A DNA stretch of 64,000 nt from Hyphomonadaceae bacterium (GCA_023384105.1 JAHDXR010000004.1:1-64000), one strand, 5' to 3'; positions 42,530 to 51,432 are shown, numbered from the stretch's first letter. Made by a program: numbers and translations. Notes: a model not told the origin generated them from the sequence alone.

Positions 42530-42808
42530 CTAGAACGAGCCGCCCATGCCGAGGCCGAGCCAGTAGGCGCCGCCAAGGATGGCGATCAGCACCGCGATTG
42601 CGAGCGACGTCTGGCTCGCCCACGCCGCGCCGTGCAGCCGGTTCAGCACCGCGCGCCGCGTCCAGCTCCAATAGGCCAGCATGCCGAACGCCGCCAGCCC
42701 CGCTGTCCATAGCGGCGCGTCGAACAGCCCGCACGCGAACATAGCGACGGCGAACGCGAGGTCGCCGAACGCGACGGCTAGTTCATCCGGTTTGCGGCGG
42801 ACGCGCAT
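42530..42808 (-). CDS. Small membrane protein
   Basis: A 92-residue protein with three hydrophobic segments (LAFAVAMFACGLFDAPLW, AGLAAFGMLAYWSWT, TSLAIAVLIAILGGAYWLGL) and a basic start (MRVRRKPDEL). Not recognised. It is 12 bases upstream of the DUF1993 gene and probably cotranscribed. Confidence 0.65.
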   Translation of the reverse strand: MRVRRKPDELAVAFGDLAFAVAMFACGLFDAPLWTAGLAAFGMLAYWSWTRRAVLNRLHGAAWASQTSLAIAVLIAILGGAYWLGLGMGGSF

Positions 42809-42888
42809 GAATGCATCAACGCACGAAACGTCTTATCGTGCAGTCTGAGACAACCGCGCGACGCAATGCGGCCCGCCGGCGCCCTGGT

Positions 42889-43164
42889 TCAGGGACGAAG
42901 CGCCTGCAGCAGCCACGCGGCGGCGATGCCGACGGCTGGAAACGCCAAGCCGCTGGCCACGGCGAGCGCGATGGTCCTGCCGTCTGCGCCGGTGAGGCGC
43001 GGCGCCAGGTAGCGCTCGCTCGCCACCCACGCCGCGAGCATGCCGATGACGAAGATCGCGTACGAAAGTTCAAGCTTTTCGCAGGCGAGCAGCCCCAGCG
43101 CGAAGCCGACCAGCATCCCCCACAGCTGACCTTTGGCGACAGCTGTGAGGCGTGGCAGACGCAT
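42889..43164 (-). CDS. Small membrane protein
   Basis: A 91-residue protein with three helices (LWGMLVGFALGLLACEKL, YAIFVIGMLAAWVASERYL, IALAVASGLAFPAVGIAAAW). No recognised family. Its start is four bases past the gap stop on the same strand, so it looks like the second gene of a gap-led transcript. Confidence 0.6.
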   Translation of the reverse strand: MRLPRLTAVAKGQLWGMLVGFALGLLACEKLELSYAIFVIGMLAAWVASERYLAPRLTGADGRTIALAVASGLAFPAVGIAAAWLLQALRP

Positions 43165-43168
43165 GCGC

Positions 43169-44176
43169 CTAGATCAGCTTCGCCAGCGCCACGGCCGTGT
43201 CGGCCATGCGGTTCGAGAAGCCCCATTCGTTATCGTACCAGGAGAGCACCGACACGAACTTGCCTTCCATCACCTTGGTCTGGTCGTTGTGGAAGATCGA
43301 CGAACGCGGATCGTGGTTGAAGTCCATCGAGACGTTCGGCGCGTTGGTGTAGCCCAGCACGCCCTTGAGCGGGCCATCGGCCGAGGCCTTGATCGCGGCG
43401 TTCACTTCGTCCTTCGTCGTCGCCTTCTTGGCCACGAACTTGAAGTCCACCACCGAGACGTTCGGCGTCGGCACGCGGATCGAGACGCCGTCGAGCTTGC
43501 CCTTGAGATCGGGGATGACGAGGCCGATCGCCTTCGCCGCGCCGGTGCTCGTCGGGATCATGTTCAGCGCCGCGGCGCGGGCGCGGTAGAGATCCTTGTG
43601 CAGCGTGTCGAGCGTCGGCTGGTCGCCGGTGTAGGAGTGGATCGTCGTCATCATGCCGTGATCGATGCCGATCGCGTCATGCAGCACCTTCGCCACCGGC
43701 GCGAGACAGTTGGTCGTGCACGAGGCGTTCGAGATGACGACGTGATCCTTGGTCAGCCCTTGATGGTTCACGCCATAGACCACCGTGTAGTCCGCGCCGT
43801 CCGCCGGCGCCGAGACGATCACGCGCTTGGCGCCGCCTTCGAGGTGCGCGGCCGCCTTGTCGCGGGCGGTGAAGATGCCGGTGCATTCGAGCGCGATGTC
43901 GACGCCCAAAGCCTTGTGCGGCAGTTCGGCCGGATTCTTGACCGCCGTGACCTTGATCTTGCCGCGGCCGATGTCGATCCAGTCCTCGCCCGATTTCACC
44001 TCGCCCGGAAACTTGCCGTGAACGCTGTCGAAGCGCAGCAGGTGGGCGTTGGTCTCGACCGGGCCGAGGTCGTTGACGGCGACGACTTCGATGTCCTTGC
44101 GGCCGGATTCGTGGATCGCGCGCAGCACGTTGCGCCCGATCCGCCCGAACCCGTTGATCGCCACCTTTACGCTCAT
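43169..44176 (-). CDS. gap: Glyceraldehyde-3-phosphate dehydrogenase
   Basis: Phosphorylating GAPDH. The 335-residue protein starts [19 protein letters not shown]. It has [20 protein letters not shown], the active-site cysteine in [14 protein letters not shown], the catalytic histidine in TIHSYTGDQ, and [13 protein letters not shown] near the end. The aspartate in ND of VAVND fits an NAD-dependent enzyme. ATG 44176 follows AGGAGCAGG; the longer open frame upstream is not GAPDH-like. Confidence 0.96.
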   Translation of the reverse strand: MSVKVAINGFGRIGRNVLRAIHESGRKDIEVVAVNDLGPVETNAHLLRFDSVHGKFPGEVKSGEDWIDIGRGKIKVTAVKNPAELPHKALGVDIALECTGIFTARDKAAAHLEGGAKRVIVSAPADGADYTVVYGVNHQGLTKDHVVISNASCTTNCLAPVAKVLHDAIGIDHGMMTTIHSYTGDQPTLDTLHKDLYRARAAALNMIPTSTGAAKAIGLVIPDLKGKLDGVSIRVPTPNVSVVDFKFVAKKATTKDEVNAAIKASADGPLKGVLGYTNAPNVSMDFNHDPRSSIFHNDQTKVMEGKFVSVLSWYDNEWGFSNRMADTAVALAKLI

Positions 44177-44291
44177 GATCCTGCTCCTGATTTTGTGGCG
44201 CTGGGATAGCTGCAAAGAGTCCTTGCGTCCACGTCCGGAACCGCAATGCAGGCTTTCTTCGAATCGCACTTCGCCGTAACATTTCGTCGCA

Positions 44292-44474
44292 ATGGCGAGC
44301 GATTCCCCATCCGCGCCGCGTCAGGCCGCCGCCGAGCGGATCGGCGCGGTTTTGGACGCGCTGGAAAAACGCCTGGACCGGCTGGAACCGGGCGTGTCTC
44401 CCGGGCTTGTGATAGAAGCGCTGGCTGAGCCCGTGCGCGCTCTGGGCGCCGCCGTGCGGGAGGGGGTCCGCTGA
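44292..44474 (+). CDS. Small coiled-coil protein upstream of zapA
   Basis: A 60-residue helical protein ([20 protein letters not shown] then VREGVR) starting [13 protein letters not shown]. Its stop overlaps the zapA start by one base. A small helical ORF in this position before zapA is common in alphaproteobacteria, possibly of the DUF4164 type. Divergent from gap. Confidence 0.65.
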   Translation: MASDSPSAPRQAAAERIGAVLDALEKRLDRLEPGVSPGLVIEALAEPVRALGAAVREGVR

Positions 44475-44803
44475 TGCAGGCCAACGTCACCATTCTTGGC
44501 CGCGAGTTCGCCATCGCGTGCGCGGAGGGCGACAGCCGCCGCCTGGAAGACTTGGCCCGCGCGCTCGAAGCGCGCCTCGCGCATTTTTCGGGCGACGACG
44601 ACGCCATGCGTCGGCTGGTGCTCGCCGCGCTGTCGCTGCTTGACGAAACGCAAGCCACGAGCGCCGCGCTCATGCGCGCCCGCAACGAAATCGAGCGGTT
44701 GAGCGACATGCTGGTGGAAGCCCGCCTCGAAGCCGCTGCCGCCGGCGAGGCCGACGATCGCGGCCGCGTCGAGGCGCTGCGCGCCGCGCAAGGCGCGGCT
44801 TGA
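44474..44803 (+). CDS. zapA: Cell division protein ZapA
   Basis: Promotes FtsZ bundling at the division ring. The 109-residue protein has the ZapA N-terminal head (ANVTILGREFAIACAEGDSR, then LEDLARALEARLAHF) and a C-terminal coiled coil (ARNEIERLSDMLVEARLEAA). Its position just before 6S RNA and fau is the conserved order in proteobacteria. Confidence 0.9.
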   Translation: MQANVTILGREFAIACAEGDSRRLEDLARALEARLAHFSGDDDAMRRLVLAALSLLDETQATSAALMRARNEIERLSDMLVEARLEAAAAGEADDRGRVEALRAAQGAA

Positions 44804-44834
44804 GCGCGCCGCCGCGCTATCCTAGATTCACCGC

Positions 44835-44999
44835 GGGCGGTTTCTGCGGCGTGCGAGAGGCGCTTTCATCCCTGGGACCGTATCATCTCTCTCGGGAGCT
44901 GGCTCTGTTCCGGACCGTGGTCTGGAGCACCTGGCGCCCACCTAGTCTTGCTAGGGTTCGAGAGGATGAGCATTCCTCACGGCGCACGTGGTTCCGCCC
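44835..44999 (+). ncRNA. ssrS: 6S RNA
   Basis: The 165-base segment between zapA and fau folds as 6S RNA. The closing stem pairs GGGCGG (44835-44840) with CCGCCC (44994-44999), then GCGTGCG with CGCACG. The inner strands hold CCTGGGACCG and GGACCGTGGTCTGGAGCACC around the large central bubble that mimics an open promoter, and CCTAGTCTTGCTAGG is an apical stem. 6S RNA binds sigma-70 RNA polymerase in stationary phase. The location zapA-6S-fau is a further strong argument. Confidence 0.85.
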
Positions 45000-45002
45000 A
45001 AC

Positions 45003-45137
45003 TCCTCCTCCGTGTGCGGGGGAGGCGCCGACCCCGGCGCAAAGGCGGGGGAAGCGGAGGGGGAAAGTCCGCCTGCCGTTTGCGTCGTCCCCCCTCAGTC
45101 ACGCTGCGCGCGACAGCTCCCCCGCAAGCGGGGGAGC
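45003..45137. repeat. Palindromic interspersed repeat, family A, copy 4, abutting fau
   Basis: Left arm CTCCTCCGTGTGCGGGGGAG (about 45005-45025), a purine-rich GGGGGAAGCGGAGGGGG, its complement-like CCCCCCTCAGTCACGC, then GCTCCCCCGCAAGCGGGGGAGC at 45116-45137. That last 22-base hairpin is identical to the one inside gltB at 53398-53419, and the preceding GACA is shared too. The fau ATG starts at the very next base, so the hairpin carries the only purine-rich (GGGGGAG) ribosome-binding sequence of fau. Confidence 0.85.
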
Positions 45138-45740
45138 ATGACGATTCCGGACCCCGCCCTCGAAGCCGCCAAGGCCGACGCGCGCATGCTGATGCGCGCC
45201 GCGCGCAACGCCGTCACGCCCGGCGACGCCTCGCTCAAGCTGATCGAACGCTTCCCGCTCGAACTGGCGCGGCTGTCGCCCGTCGCCGGCTATTGGCCGG
45301 TGGGCGGCGAAATCGACGACCGCCCGCTGCTCGCCGCGCTCGCCAAGGCCGGCCGCACCATCTGCCTGCCGCGGATGGAGACCCGCACCGGCCCGGCCCG
45401 CTTCCTCGCCTGGCGCGGGACGGAGGCGTTGAGCGCGGACGCGTTCGGCGTGCCGTCGCCGCCGCCCACCGGCGCCGATCTCGCGCCGCGCCTGCTGCTG
45501 GTCCCGCTGCTGGCGTTCGACCGCGCCGGGGGCCGTCTCGGCCAGGGCGGGGGCCATTACGACCGCATCATCTCGCTCTATCGCGCCCACGGCGCGGTGG
45601 CGGCGGGGCTCGCCTACGCCGAGCAGGAGATGGAGCGCGTCCCCACCGGTCCCCACGACGCCTGCCTCGACTGGGCGATCACGCCCGAAGAAGCGATCCG
45701 CTGCACGCGCATCGAGGGGCTGCGGGAGTTCAGCAGCTAG
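45138..45740 (+). CDS. fau: 5-formyltetrahydrofolate cyclo-ligase
   Basis: Converts 5-formyl-THF to 5,10-methenyl-THF. The 200-residue protein starts MTIPDPALEAAKADARMLMR. It shows VAGYWPVGGEIDDRPLLAAL, ICLPRMETR, LLLVPLLAFDRAGGRLGQGG and GGHYDRIISLYR (ATP-binding end). The frame is open upstream through the family A repeat and 6S RNA, but the protein family starts here. Translation probably starts from a site embedded in the repeat hairpin. Confidence 0.92.
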   Translation: MTIPDPALEAAKADARMLMRAARNAVTPGDASLKLIERFPLELARLSPVAGYWPVGGEIDDRPLLAALAKAGRTICLPRMETRTGPARFLAWRGTEALSADAFGVPSPPPTGADLAPRLLLVPLLAFDRAGGRLGQGGGHYDRIISLYRAHGAVAAGLAYAEQEMERVPTGPHDACLDWAITPEEAIRCTRIEGLREFSS

Positions 45741-45744
45741 CCCC

Positions 45745-45790
45745 CATGGACCGCCGGCGTCCCGCCGGCCTGCGCAAACCTTGAGAAACG
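45745..45790. repeat. Palindromic interspersed repeat, family B, copy 4 (left half)
   Basis: CATGGACCGCCGGCGTCCCG then CCGGCCTGCGC and AACCTTGAGAAACGGC match the left half of copy 2 (29885-29930) closely. The right arm is missing, so it is a truncated copy or half-site. It lies between fau and yebC on the same strand. Confidence 0.7.
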
Positions 45791-45817
45791 GCAGGCCTCC
45801 CGCTAAACCCCCGCGCC

Positions 45818-46564
45818 ATGGCCGGTCATTCCAAATTCGCCAACATCATGCACCGCAAGGGCGCGCAGGATAAGAAGCGCGCTCAGATGTTCACTAAGCT
45901 CGCCCGCGAAATCCAGGCGGCGGTGAAGCTCGGCGGCGCCGATCCCGAGTCCAATCCGCGCCTTTACCGCGCCATCGCCGCCGCGCGCGCGCAATCGATG
46001 CCGAAGGACAATATCCAGCGCGCGGTCGATCGCGGCTCGGGCGCGGGCGGGGAGAACCTTGAGGAAATCCGCTACGAGGGCTTCGGCCCCGGCGGCGTCG
46101 GCGTCATCGTCGAATGCCTCTCCGACAACAGGAACCGCACTGCCGGCGAGGTCCGCGCCGCGTTCGCCAAGAACAGCGGCAACATGGGCGAATCGAACTC
46201 CGTCTCGTTCGCCTGGAAGAAGCTCGGCGAAGTGCGCTATCCGCTCGCCGCCGCCAGCGAGGACGCGATGCTCGAGGCCGCGATCGAGGCCGGCGCCGAC
46301 GATTGCGTCGTCGAGGACGAACAGCACGTCATCACCTGCGAGATGTCTGCGCTCGCCGGCGTCGCCCAGGCGCTCGGCAAGACCTTCGGCGATCCTATGT
46401 CGGCCAAGTTCGTCTGGCGCACGGACATCGCCGTTCCGGTCGAAGGCGACAACGCCGAGACGCTGATGAAGCTGCTGGACCAGCTCGACGACCTGGACGA
46501 CGTCCAGGACGTCTATTCCAACGAAGACATCAGCGAAGCCGAACTGCAGCGCCTGAGCGCATAG
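45818..46564 (+). CDS. yebC: YebC/PmpR family protein
   Basis: A 248-residue protein beginning MAGHSKFANIMHRKGAQDKK. AREIQAAVKLGGADPESNPR, SMPKDNIQRAVDRGSG and the C-terminal DLDDVQDVYSNEDI complete the three-domain family pattern. Family members are described as DNA-binding regulators or, more recently, as translation factors helping at difficult proline stretches. GGCC-rich upstream repeat separates it from fau. Confidence 0.93.
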   Translation: MAGHSKFANIMHRKGAQDKKRAQMFTKLAREIQAAVKLGGADPESNPRLYRAIAAARAQSMPKDNIQRAVDRGSGAGGENLEEIRYEGFGPGGVGVIVECLSDNRNRTAGEVRAAFAKNSGNMGESNSVSFAWKKLGEVRYPLAAASEDAMLEAAIEAGADDCVVEDEQHVITCEMSALAGVAQALGKTFGDPMSAKFVWRTDIAVPVEGDNAETLMKLLDQLDDLDDVQDVYSNEDISEAELQRLSA

Positions 46565-46570
46565 CCCAAC

Positions 46571-46602
46571 GGACCGCGGGTCTGAAGACCCGCGGTCCTT
46601 TT
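46571..46602 (+). terminator. Rho-independent terminator of yebC
   Basis: GGACCGCGGGTC(T) pairs with (A)GACCCGCGGTCC across a TGAA loop, followed by TTTT. The perfect 12-base stem begins six bases after the yebC stop and its T-run touches the stop codon of the convergent gene at 46602. Confidence 0.8.
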
Positions 46603-46829
46603 CAATTCCGCGCGAAATATTCGCCGACGCGTTCGAGGAAAATCCACGCCGGCGGGATCAGGAACCCGATCGCCGCCGCCCAGAACGCCGCCACCAGCGC
46701 CCCCCACAGCATTTTCAGCGCGCGGCGCTTGCGCCCGACGACCTTGTAGCGCGCGTCGATGACCTTCGCCGCCTCGAGCGGCGGCGCGGCTTCGACCTCG
46801 CGCAGGCGTGTCGGGTGCGGCTGGCCCAT
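46602..46829 (-). CDS. Small single-helix membrane protein
   Basis: A 75-residue protein: a soluble, positively charged N-terminal half (VIDARYKVVGRKRRALKM), one membrane helix (LWGALVAAFWAAAIGFLIPP) and the short tail LERVGEYFARN. Unknown family. Converges with yebC; divergent from the SDR gene at 46958. Confidence 0.62.
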   Translation of the reverse strand: MGQPHPTRLREVEAAPPLEAAKVIDARYKVVGRKRRALKMLWGALVAAFWAAAIGFLIPPAWIFLERVGEYFARN

Positions 46830-46957
46830 GGGGCGGGTGAGTCCTTCAGAAAATGGGCCAGCATGTGGCGTCTGGCCCGGTTGCCAACAGATGCGGAACT
46901 GTTCATATCCCGCGTCAAATCAAGGTTCGCGGGCATCCGGCCCACGGGGCGTATTTC

Positions 46958-47947
46958 ATGAGCAATGAACTGGTCGTTGTCTTCGGCGGCTCTGGCTTCA
47001 TCGGCAAGCAGGTGGTGCGCGCGCTGGCCAAGCGCGGCTACCGCGTGCGCATTCCGATGCGCCGCCCGCACCTCGGCCATGAACTGCGCGTCATGGGCGA
47101 TGTCGGCCAGATTCAGCTGGTGCAGGCCAATCTGCGCTTCCCGGAATCGGTAGACGCCGCGGTCGAGGGCGCCGACGCCGTCATCAACCTCGTGGCCGTG
47201 CTGCATGAAAGCGGCAAGCAGACGTTCGAGACGCTGCACGTCGAGGGCGCGAAGGCGGTCGCCGAGGCCGCGGCCCGGCATGGCGTGAAGCGGCTTGTGC
47301 ACGTCTCCGCACTGGGCGCCGCGGCCAAGGGCGCGCACTACGCCCGCAGCAAGTATCGCGGCGAGCGCGCCGTGCTCGAAACGCTGCCGAGCGCGGTCAT
47401 CCTGCGCCCGTCGATCGTGTTCGGTCCCGAGGACAATTTCTTCAACCGCTTCGGCCGGCTCGCCGCCATGGCGAGCGCGCTGCGCCCGTTCGGCATGCTG
47501 CCGCTGATCGGCGGAGGAAACACGCGCTTCCAGCCCGTTTTCGTCGGCGACGTCGCCGACGCCGTCGTCGCGGCGGTCGAGAACGACAAGGCCCGCGGCC
47601 GCGTGTTCGAACTTGGCGGTCCGCGCGTCTACAGCTTCCGCGAACTGCTCGACTACATCCGCGACGAAACCGAGCGCGACGCGCCCTATCTGCCGCTACC
47701 GTTCTTCATCGCGCAGCCGTTGGGGCTTCTGCTCGGCTGGCTGTTCGGTCCGTTCGGCAATCCGCCGCTCACCGGCGATCAGGTGGCGATGCTGAAGCGC
47801 GACAATGTCGTCGGCGCCGATCCGAACGCCGGCGTGATCCAGGATCTCGGCGTGACGCAGCTCGAGACCGTCGAGGCCATCGCGCCGGCCTATCTCTGGC
47901 GCTTCCGCCCCTACGGCCAGTTCCAGACCCGGCAGAATCCGGCGTGA
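46958..47947 (+). CDS. NAD(P)-binding protein, complex I NDUFA9-like
   Basis: A 329-residue atypical SDR. VVVFGGSGFIGKQVVRALAK is the dinucleotide site; AVINLVAVLHESGKQTFETL, LVHVSALGAA, YARSKYRGERAVLETLPSAV, ILRPSIVFGPEDNFFNRFG and FQPVFVGDVADAV identify the NDUFA9-like group found as an accessory subunit of alphaproteobacterial and mitochondrial complex I. Role in complex I here is inferred from family membership; no nuo genes are in the window. GTGA overlap with the next gene. Confidence 0.88.
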   Translation: MSNELVVVFGGSGFIGKQVVRALAKRGYRVRIPMRRPHLGHELRVMGDVGQIQLVQANLRFPESVDAAVEGADAVINLVAVLHESGKQTFETLHVEGAKAVAEAAARHGVKRLVHVSALGAAAKGAHYARSKYRGERAVLETLPSAVILRPSIVFGPEDNFFNRFGRLAAMASALRPFGMLPLIGGGNTRFQPVFVGDVADAVVAAVENDKARGRVFELGGPRVYSFRELLDYIRDETERDAPYLPLPFFIAQPLGLLLGWLFGPFGNPPLTGDQVAMLKRDNVVGADPNAGVIQDLGVTQLETVEAIAPAYLWRFRPYGQFQTRQNPA

Positions 47948-48639
47948 GCACGCGCGGCTGGGCGCTCGCCACCGTCGTGACGGGGCTCGTCACGTTCGCC
48001 CTGTTCGTCGTGTTCGCGCTGCTGCCGGAAATGCGCGCGGCGGCGGATTGCCTGCCGCGGGGCGCGGTGGTGCAGTTCGAACTCGCGCGCGACGCCAACG
48101 ACCTCGCCGCCATTTTCGGGCCGCCCGGCGGCGCCTGCCGCGCGCTCGGCGCCGCGGCGATGGATGCGGTCAACCGCGTCGACCTCACGGCCTTCATTCC
48201 GGCCTACACCGCGTTCTGCATCAGCGCCGCGCTTTATGTCGCGCGCGGGCGGTGGGGCAGGCCGCTGGCCGCCGCCGCCGTCGCCGCCGCGATCCTCGCC
48301 GCGCTGGCCGACGTGCTCGAAACCGCGACGCTGCTGGACGTCACGGAGACGCTCGATGCGCCGGGCGATCTGCTCGCGACCTCGCAGTTCGCGGCCTGGT
48401 CCAAGTTCGCCTTGCTCGCGGCGCACGCGCTGTTCTGCGCCGGCCTTTGCCTGATCGGGCAAAACCGGCGCTGGGGTCTGGGCGTTGCGCTGCTGGCGCC
48501 GGCGCCCGGCGTCGCCGCAGCCGCCTTGAGCCCGCTCGCGCTGTCCGGCGTCATGACCGCGAGCTTCGCGATCGCGTGGATCGCGCTGCTCGGTTTTGCG
48601 GTCAGGGACTCGCTTGCGGCGAAAGGTGCGTCGGCTTGA
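47944..48639 (+). CDS. Hypothetical polytopic membrane protein
   Basis: A 231-residue protein with six likely helices, from TVVTGLVTFALFVVFALLPE to MTASFAIAWIALLGFAV. A soluble loop follows the first helix (DCLPRGAVVQFELARDANDL). GTG start coupled to the NDUFA9-like gene. Function unknown. Its 3' end overlaps the convergent DUF488 gene by 38 bases. Confidence 0.7.
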   Translation: MSTRGWALATVVTGLVTFALFVVFALLPEMRAAADCLPRGAVVQFELARDANDLAAIFGPPGGACRALGAAAMDAVNRVDLTAFIPAYTAFCISAALYVARGRWGRPLAAAAVAAAILAALADVLETATLLDVTETLDAPGDLLATSQFAAWSKFALLAAHALFCAGLCLIGQNRRWGLGVALLAPAPGVAAAALSPLALSGVMTASFAIAWIALLGFAVRDSLAAKGASA

Positions 48640-49057
48640 CGCCGAACTCGTCTTCGAGATGACGCACCACGATTGAGCGGTGGCAGTCGCGCCAATCGTG
48701 TTCGAGGCACATCAGGCACACGCGGCCCTGCTTCGCCAGCTCCGCCGTCTCCGCCAGCGCCAGCTGGCTCTCCGGCACCGCCAGCTTCGCCTCGAAGATG
48801 CGCTGCATCGTCTTGGCGTCGCCCTTGCGCGCGGCTTCGCGGCCGGCTTTCGGCGTGCCCAGCGGCTTCATGTGGATGTAGGCGATGCCGGCCTCGTCCA
48901 GCGCCGCCGCCAGCGACTTCTTCGAGAACCCGGCCCGGCGCGAGTTCGCCACCTCGCGCACGTCGATCAGCGTCTTGATCTTGGCCTGCTTCAGCGCCGC
49001 GACGAAATCGGCCTGGCCAACGTTTTCGTATCCGATGGTCCAGACCTTGCCGCTCAT
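48602..49057 (-). CDS. DUF488 family protein
   Basis: A 151-residue DUF488 protein: KVWTIGYENVGQADFVAALK, LIDVREVANSRRAGFSKKSL and VCLMCLEHDWRDCHRSIV, a cysteine/histidine cluster seen throughout the family. The biochemical role is unknown. The start overlaps the uppP stop by ATGA. Confidence 0.9.
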   Translation of the reverse strand: MSGKVWTIGYENVGQADFVAALKQAKIKTLIDVREVANSRRAGFSKKSLAAALDEAGIAYIHMKPLGTPKAGREAARKGDAKTMQRIFEAKLAVPESQLALAETAELAKQGRVCLMCLEHDWRDCHRSIVVRHLEDEFGVKPTHLSPQASP

Positions 49058-49863
49058 AGCCAGCCCAGCGCCACGAGGCCGAAGATGAATATCCCGAACA
49101 CGATCCGGTACCACGCGAACGGTCCGAAGCCTACGCGCGTCACGAAATTCAGGAACGGCTTCACCACCAAAGCCGCGGAGATGAACGCAAATACGAAGCC
49201 GACGGCGATCTCGGCGATGCGGTCGCCGGTGATGCTGTCCTTCACCGTCCAGAAGTCGAGAATGAACGCGGCCACCATGGTCGGCATCGCCAGGAAGAAC
49301 GAGAATTCGGCCGCTGCGCGCCGGTCGAGCCCGAGCGCCAGGCCGCCGAATATCGTCGCCCCCGAGCGCGACACGCCCGGGATCAGCGCCAGGGTCTGAA
49401 ACGCGCCGACCCCGACCGCGCGCCAGATCGGCGTCTCGGCCGCATCCTTCACCTCGATCTTCGGCGGCCATTTCTCGATCGCCAGCATGGCGAAGCCGCC
49501 GAGGATCAACGCGATGGCGATGATGTCGAGCCGCAGATAGAGTTCGTTGCGGATGTAGGAATTGGCGATCAGCCCGACGAACGCCGCCGGCAAGAACGCC
49601 AGGAACAGCATGATCGCGAAGCGCCGCGCCTCCGGCTTGCTGCGCAGCCCCAGCACCACGTCGACGATCCGCTGCCGGTAGAGCCACATGATGGCCAGGA
49701 TCGAGCCGAGCTGGATCATCACCGTGAACACGCCGCCCGGGTCGTCGTAGCCGATCATGCGACCGAAGATCAGCAGGTGGCCGGTCGAGGAGACCGGCAG
49801 GAACTCGGTCAGCCCCTGCAGAACGCCGAGGATGGCCGCACGGATGAGGTCGAGAAAGTCCAA
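49054..49863 (-). CDS. uppP: Undecaprenyl-diphosphatase
   Basis: Recycles the undecaprenyl carrier for peptidoglycan and other envelope polymers by removing a phosphate. The 269-residue membrane protein has both signature regions: LQGLTEFLPVSSTGHLLIFG at residue 17 and IPGVSRSGATIFGGLALG at about 160, with seven or eight helices. Also known as BacA. Coupled to the DUF488 gene downstream. Confidence 0.95.
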   Translation of the reverse strand: MDFLDLIRAAILGVLQGLTEFLPVSSTGHLLIFGRMIGYDDPGGVFTVMIQLGSILAIMWLYRQRIVDVVLGLRSKPEARRFAIMLFLAFLPAAFVGLIANSYIRNELYLRLDIIAIALILGGFAMLAIEKWPPKIEVKDAAETPIWRAVGVGAFQTLALIPGVSRSGATIFGGLALGLDRRAAAEFSFFLAMPTMVAAFILDFWTVKDSITGDRIAEIAVGFVFAFISAALVVKPFLNFVTRVGFGPFAWYRIVFGIFIFGLVALGWL

Positions 49864-50028
49864 AGCGGTTCGGCCCCCAGCAAGATTCCGGCCGCGACCA
49901 TGGAGCGCGTCGGCGCCAGCGGCAATTCAGCCCTTTAGCGGAACTAAGGCAGCGTTTCTCTTGCTGCAGCTGCGAAATTAGGCATAAGGGAAAATTCTCC
50001 CGCGCAACCGCCAGTTCGGAGGGCGTTC

Positions 50029-51432
50029 GTGGCCGAACGCATGCAGAAATTCGTCTCTGTTGGGCAGAAATGGCCCGACAAGCGCCCCGCGACCGAGCGC
50101 GCGGGCGATTTCCACGAAATTTACCGGGAATTCATTGCCGAAAAAGCGGCCGTTCAGGCGGCGCGTTGCGCTCAGTGCGGCGTGCCGTTCTGCCAGAGCG
50201 GCTGCCCGCTTCAGAACAATATCCCCGACTGGCTCAAGCTGACGGCCGAGGGCCGGCTGCAGGAAGCGTACGAAGCCTCCGCCGCCACCAATCCGATGCC
50301 GGAAATCTGCGGCCGCATCTGCCCGCAGGACCGGCTCTGCGAAGGCGCGTGCGTGATCGAGCAGAGCGGCCACGGCGCGGTGACGATCGGCGCGGTCGAG
50401 AAGTACCTGACCGACAACGCCTGGCGCGAGGGCTGGGTCGCTCCGATCAAGCCGCTTGCGGAGCGGCGCGAAAGCGTCGGCATTGTCGGCGCCGGCCCCG
50501 CCGGCCTCGCCGCCGCCGAGCGCATGCGTCTGCGCGGCTACCGGGTCACGGTCTATGACCGCCACGACCGCATCGGCGGCCTGCTGATCTACGGCATCCC
50601 AAGCTTCAAGCTGGAAAAGGAGGTCGTGCAGCGCCGCGCCCAGCGGCTCATCGACGGCGGCGTGACGTTCGAACTCAATTGCGATGTCGGCGAAACCGTC
50701 AGCTTCGAAGATCTGCGTGCACGGCACGATGCGGTGCTGATCGCCGCCGGCGTCTACAAGCCGCGCCCGCTTACGGCCCCGCACGATCAAAGCGTGGTCG
50801 CCGCGTTCGACTACCTCATCGCCTCCAACCGCGTCGGCCTCGGCGACGACGTGCCGGACTTCGCCAGCGGCAGGCTCGACGCCAAGGGCCGCCGCGTCGT
50901 CGTCATCGGCGGCGGCGATACGGCGATGGACTGCGTGCGCACCGCGCGCCGCCAGGGGGCCAAGAGCGTCACCTGTCTCTATCGGCGCGACCGCGCCAAC
51001 ATGCCGGGCTCGCAGCGCGAGGTGGGCCATGCCGAGGAAGAGGGCGTCGGCTTCGACTGGCTGGCCGCGCCGAAATCGGTCAGCAAAGGCGCCGTCCGCG
51101 CCGCGCGCATGCATCTCGGCGCGCCCGACGCAAGCGGGCGCCGTTCGCCCGAGGAAGCCCCGGACGGCGCCTACGAAGCGCCGGCCGATCTCGTCATCGC
51201 CGCGCTCGGCTTCGATGCGGAGGATTTCAGCGGCTGGGGCGTCGCCGCCACGCGCTGGGGCACGATCGAGGTGAATCCGCTGACGTTCGCGACCAGCCAG
51301 CCCGGCGTGTTCGCCGCCGGCGACATCGTGCGCGGCGCCTCGCTCGTCGTCTGGGCCATCCGCGAAGGCCGCGACGCCGCCGACGCGATGCATGCGTGGA
51401 TTCAAGAACAAGCAAGAGTGGCTGCAGAATGA
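50029..51432 (+). CDS. gltD: Glutamate synthase [NADPH] small subunit
   Basis: Supplies electrons from NADPH to the large subunit. The 467-residue protein has two cysteine clusters for 4Fe-4S centres (CAQCGVPFCQSGCPLQNNIP and CGRICPQDRLCEGACV), the FAD site VGIVGAGPAGLAAAERM and the NADPH site VVVIGGGDTAMDCVRTARRQ. A C-terminal GVFAAGDIVRGASLVVWAI completes it. GTG start after GGAGGG. It precedes gltB and overlaps it by ATGA, the reverse of the E. coli gltBD order. Confidence 0.95.
   Translation: MAERMQKFVSVGQKWPDKRPATERAGDFHEIYREFIAEKAAVQAARCAQCGVPFCQSGCPLQNNIPDWLKLTAEGRLQEAYEASAATNPMPEICGRICPQDRLCEGACVIEQSGHGAVTIGAVEKYLTDNAWREGWVAPIKPLAERRESVGIVGAGPAGLAAAERMRLRGYRVTVYDRHDRIGGLLIYGIPSFKLEKEVVQRRAQRLIDGGVTFELNCDVGETVSFEDLRARHDAVLIAAGVYKPRPLTAPHDQSVVAAFDYLIASNRVGLGDDVPDFASGRLDAKGRRVVVIGGGDTAMDCVRTARRQGAKSVTCLYRRDRANMPGSQREVGHAEEEGVGFDWLAAPKSVSKGAVRAARMHLGAPDASGRRSPEEAPDGAYEAPADLVIAALGFDAEDFSGWGVAATRWGTIEVNPLTFATSQPGVFAAGDIVRGASLVVWAIREGRDAADAMHAWIQEQARVAAE

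Noticed and set aside
44800-45141. A 113-codon plus-strand frame overlapping 6S RNA
   Set aside because: It spans the 6S RNA and the family A repeat; the RNA structure and genome position explain this sequence better than a protein.
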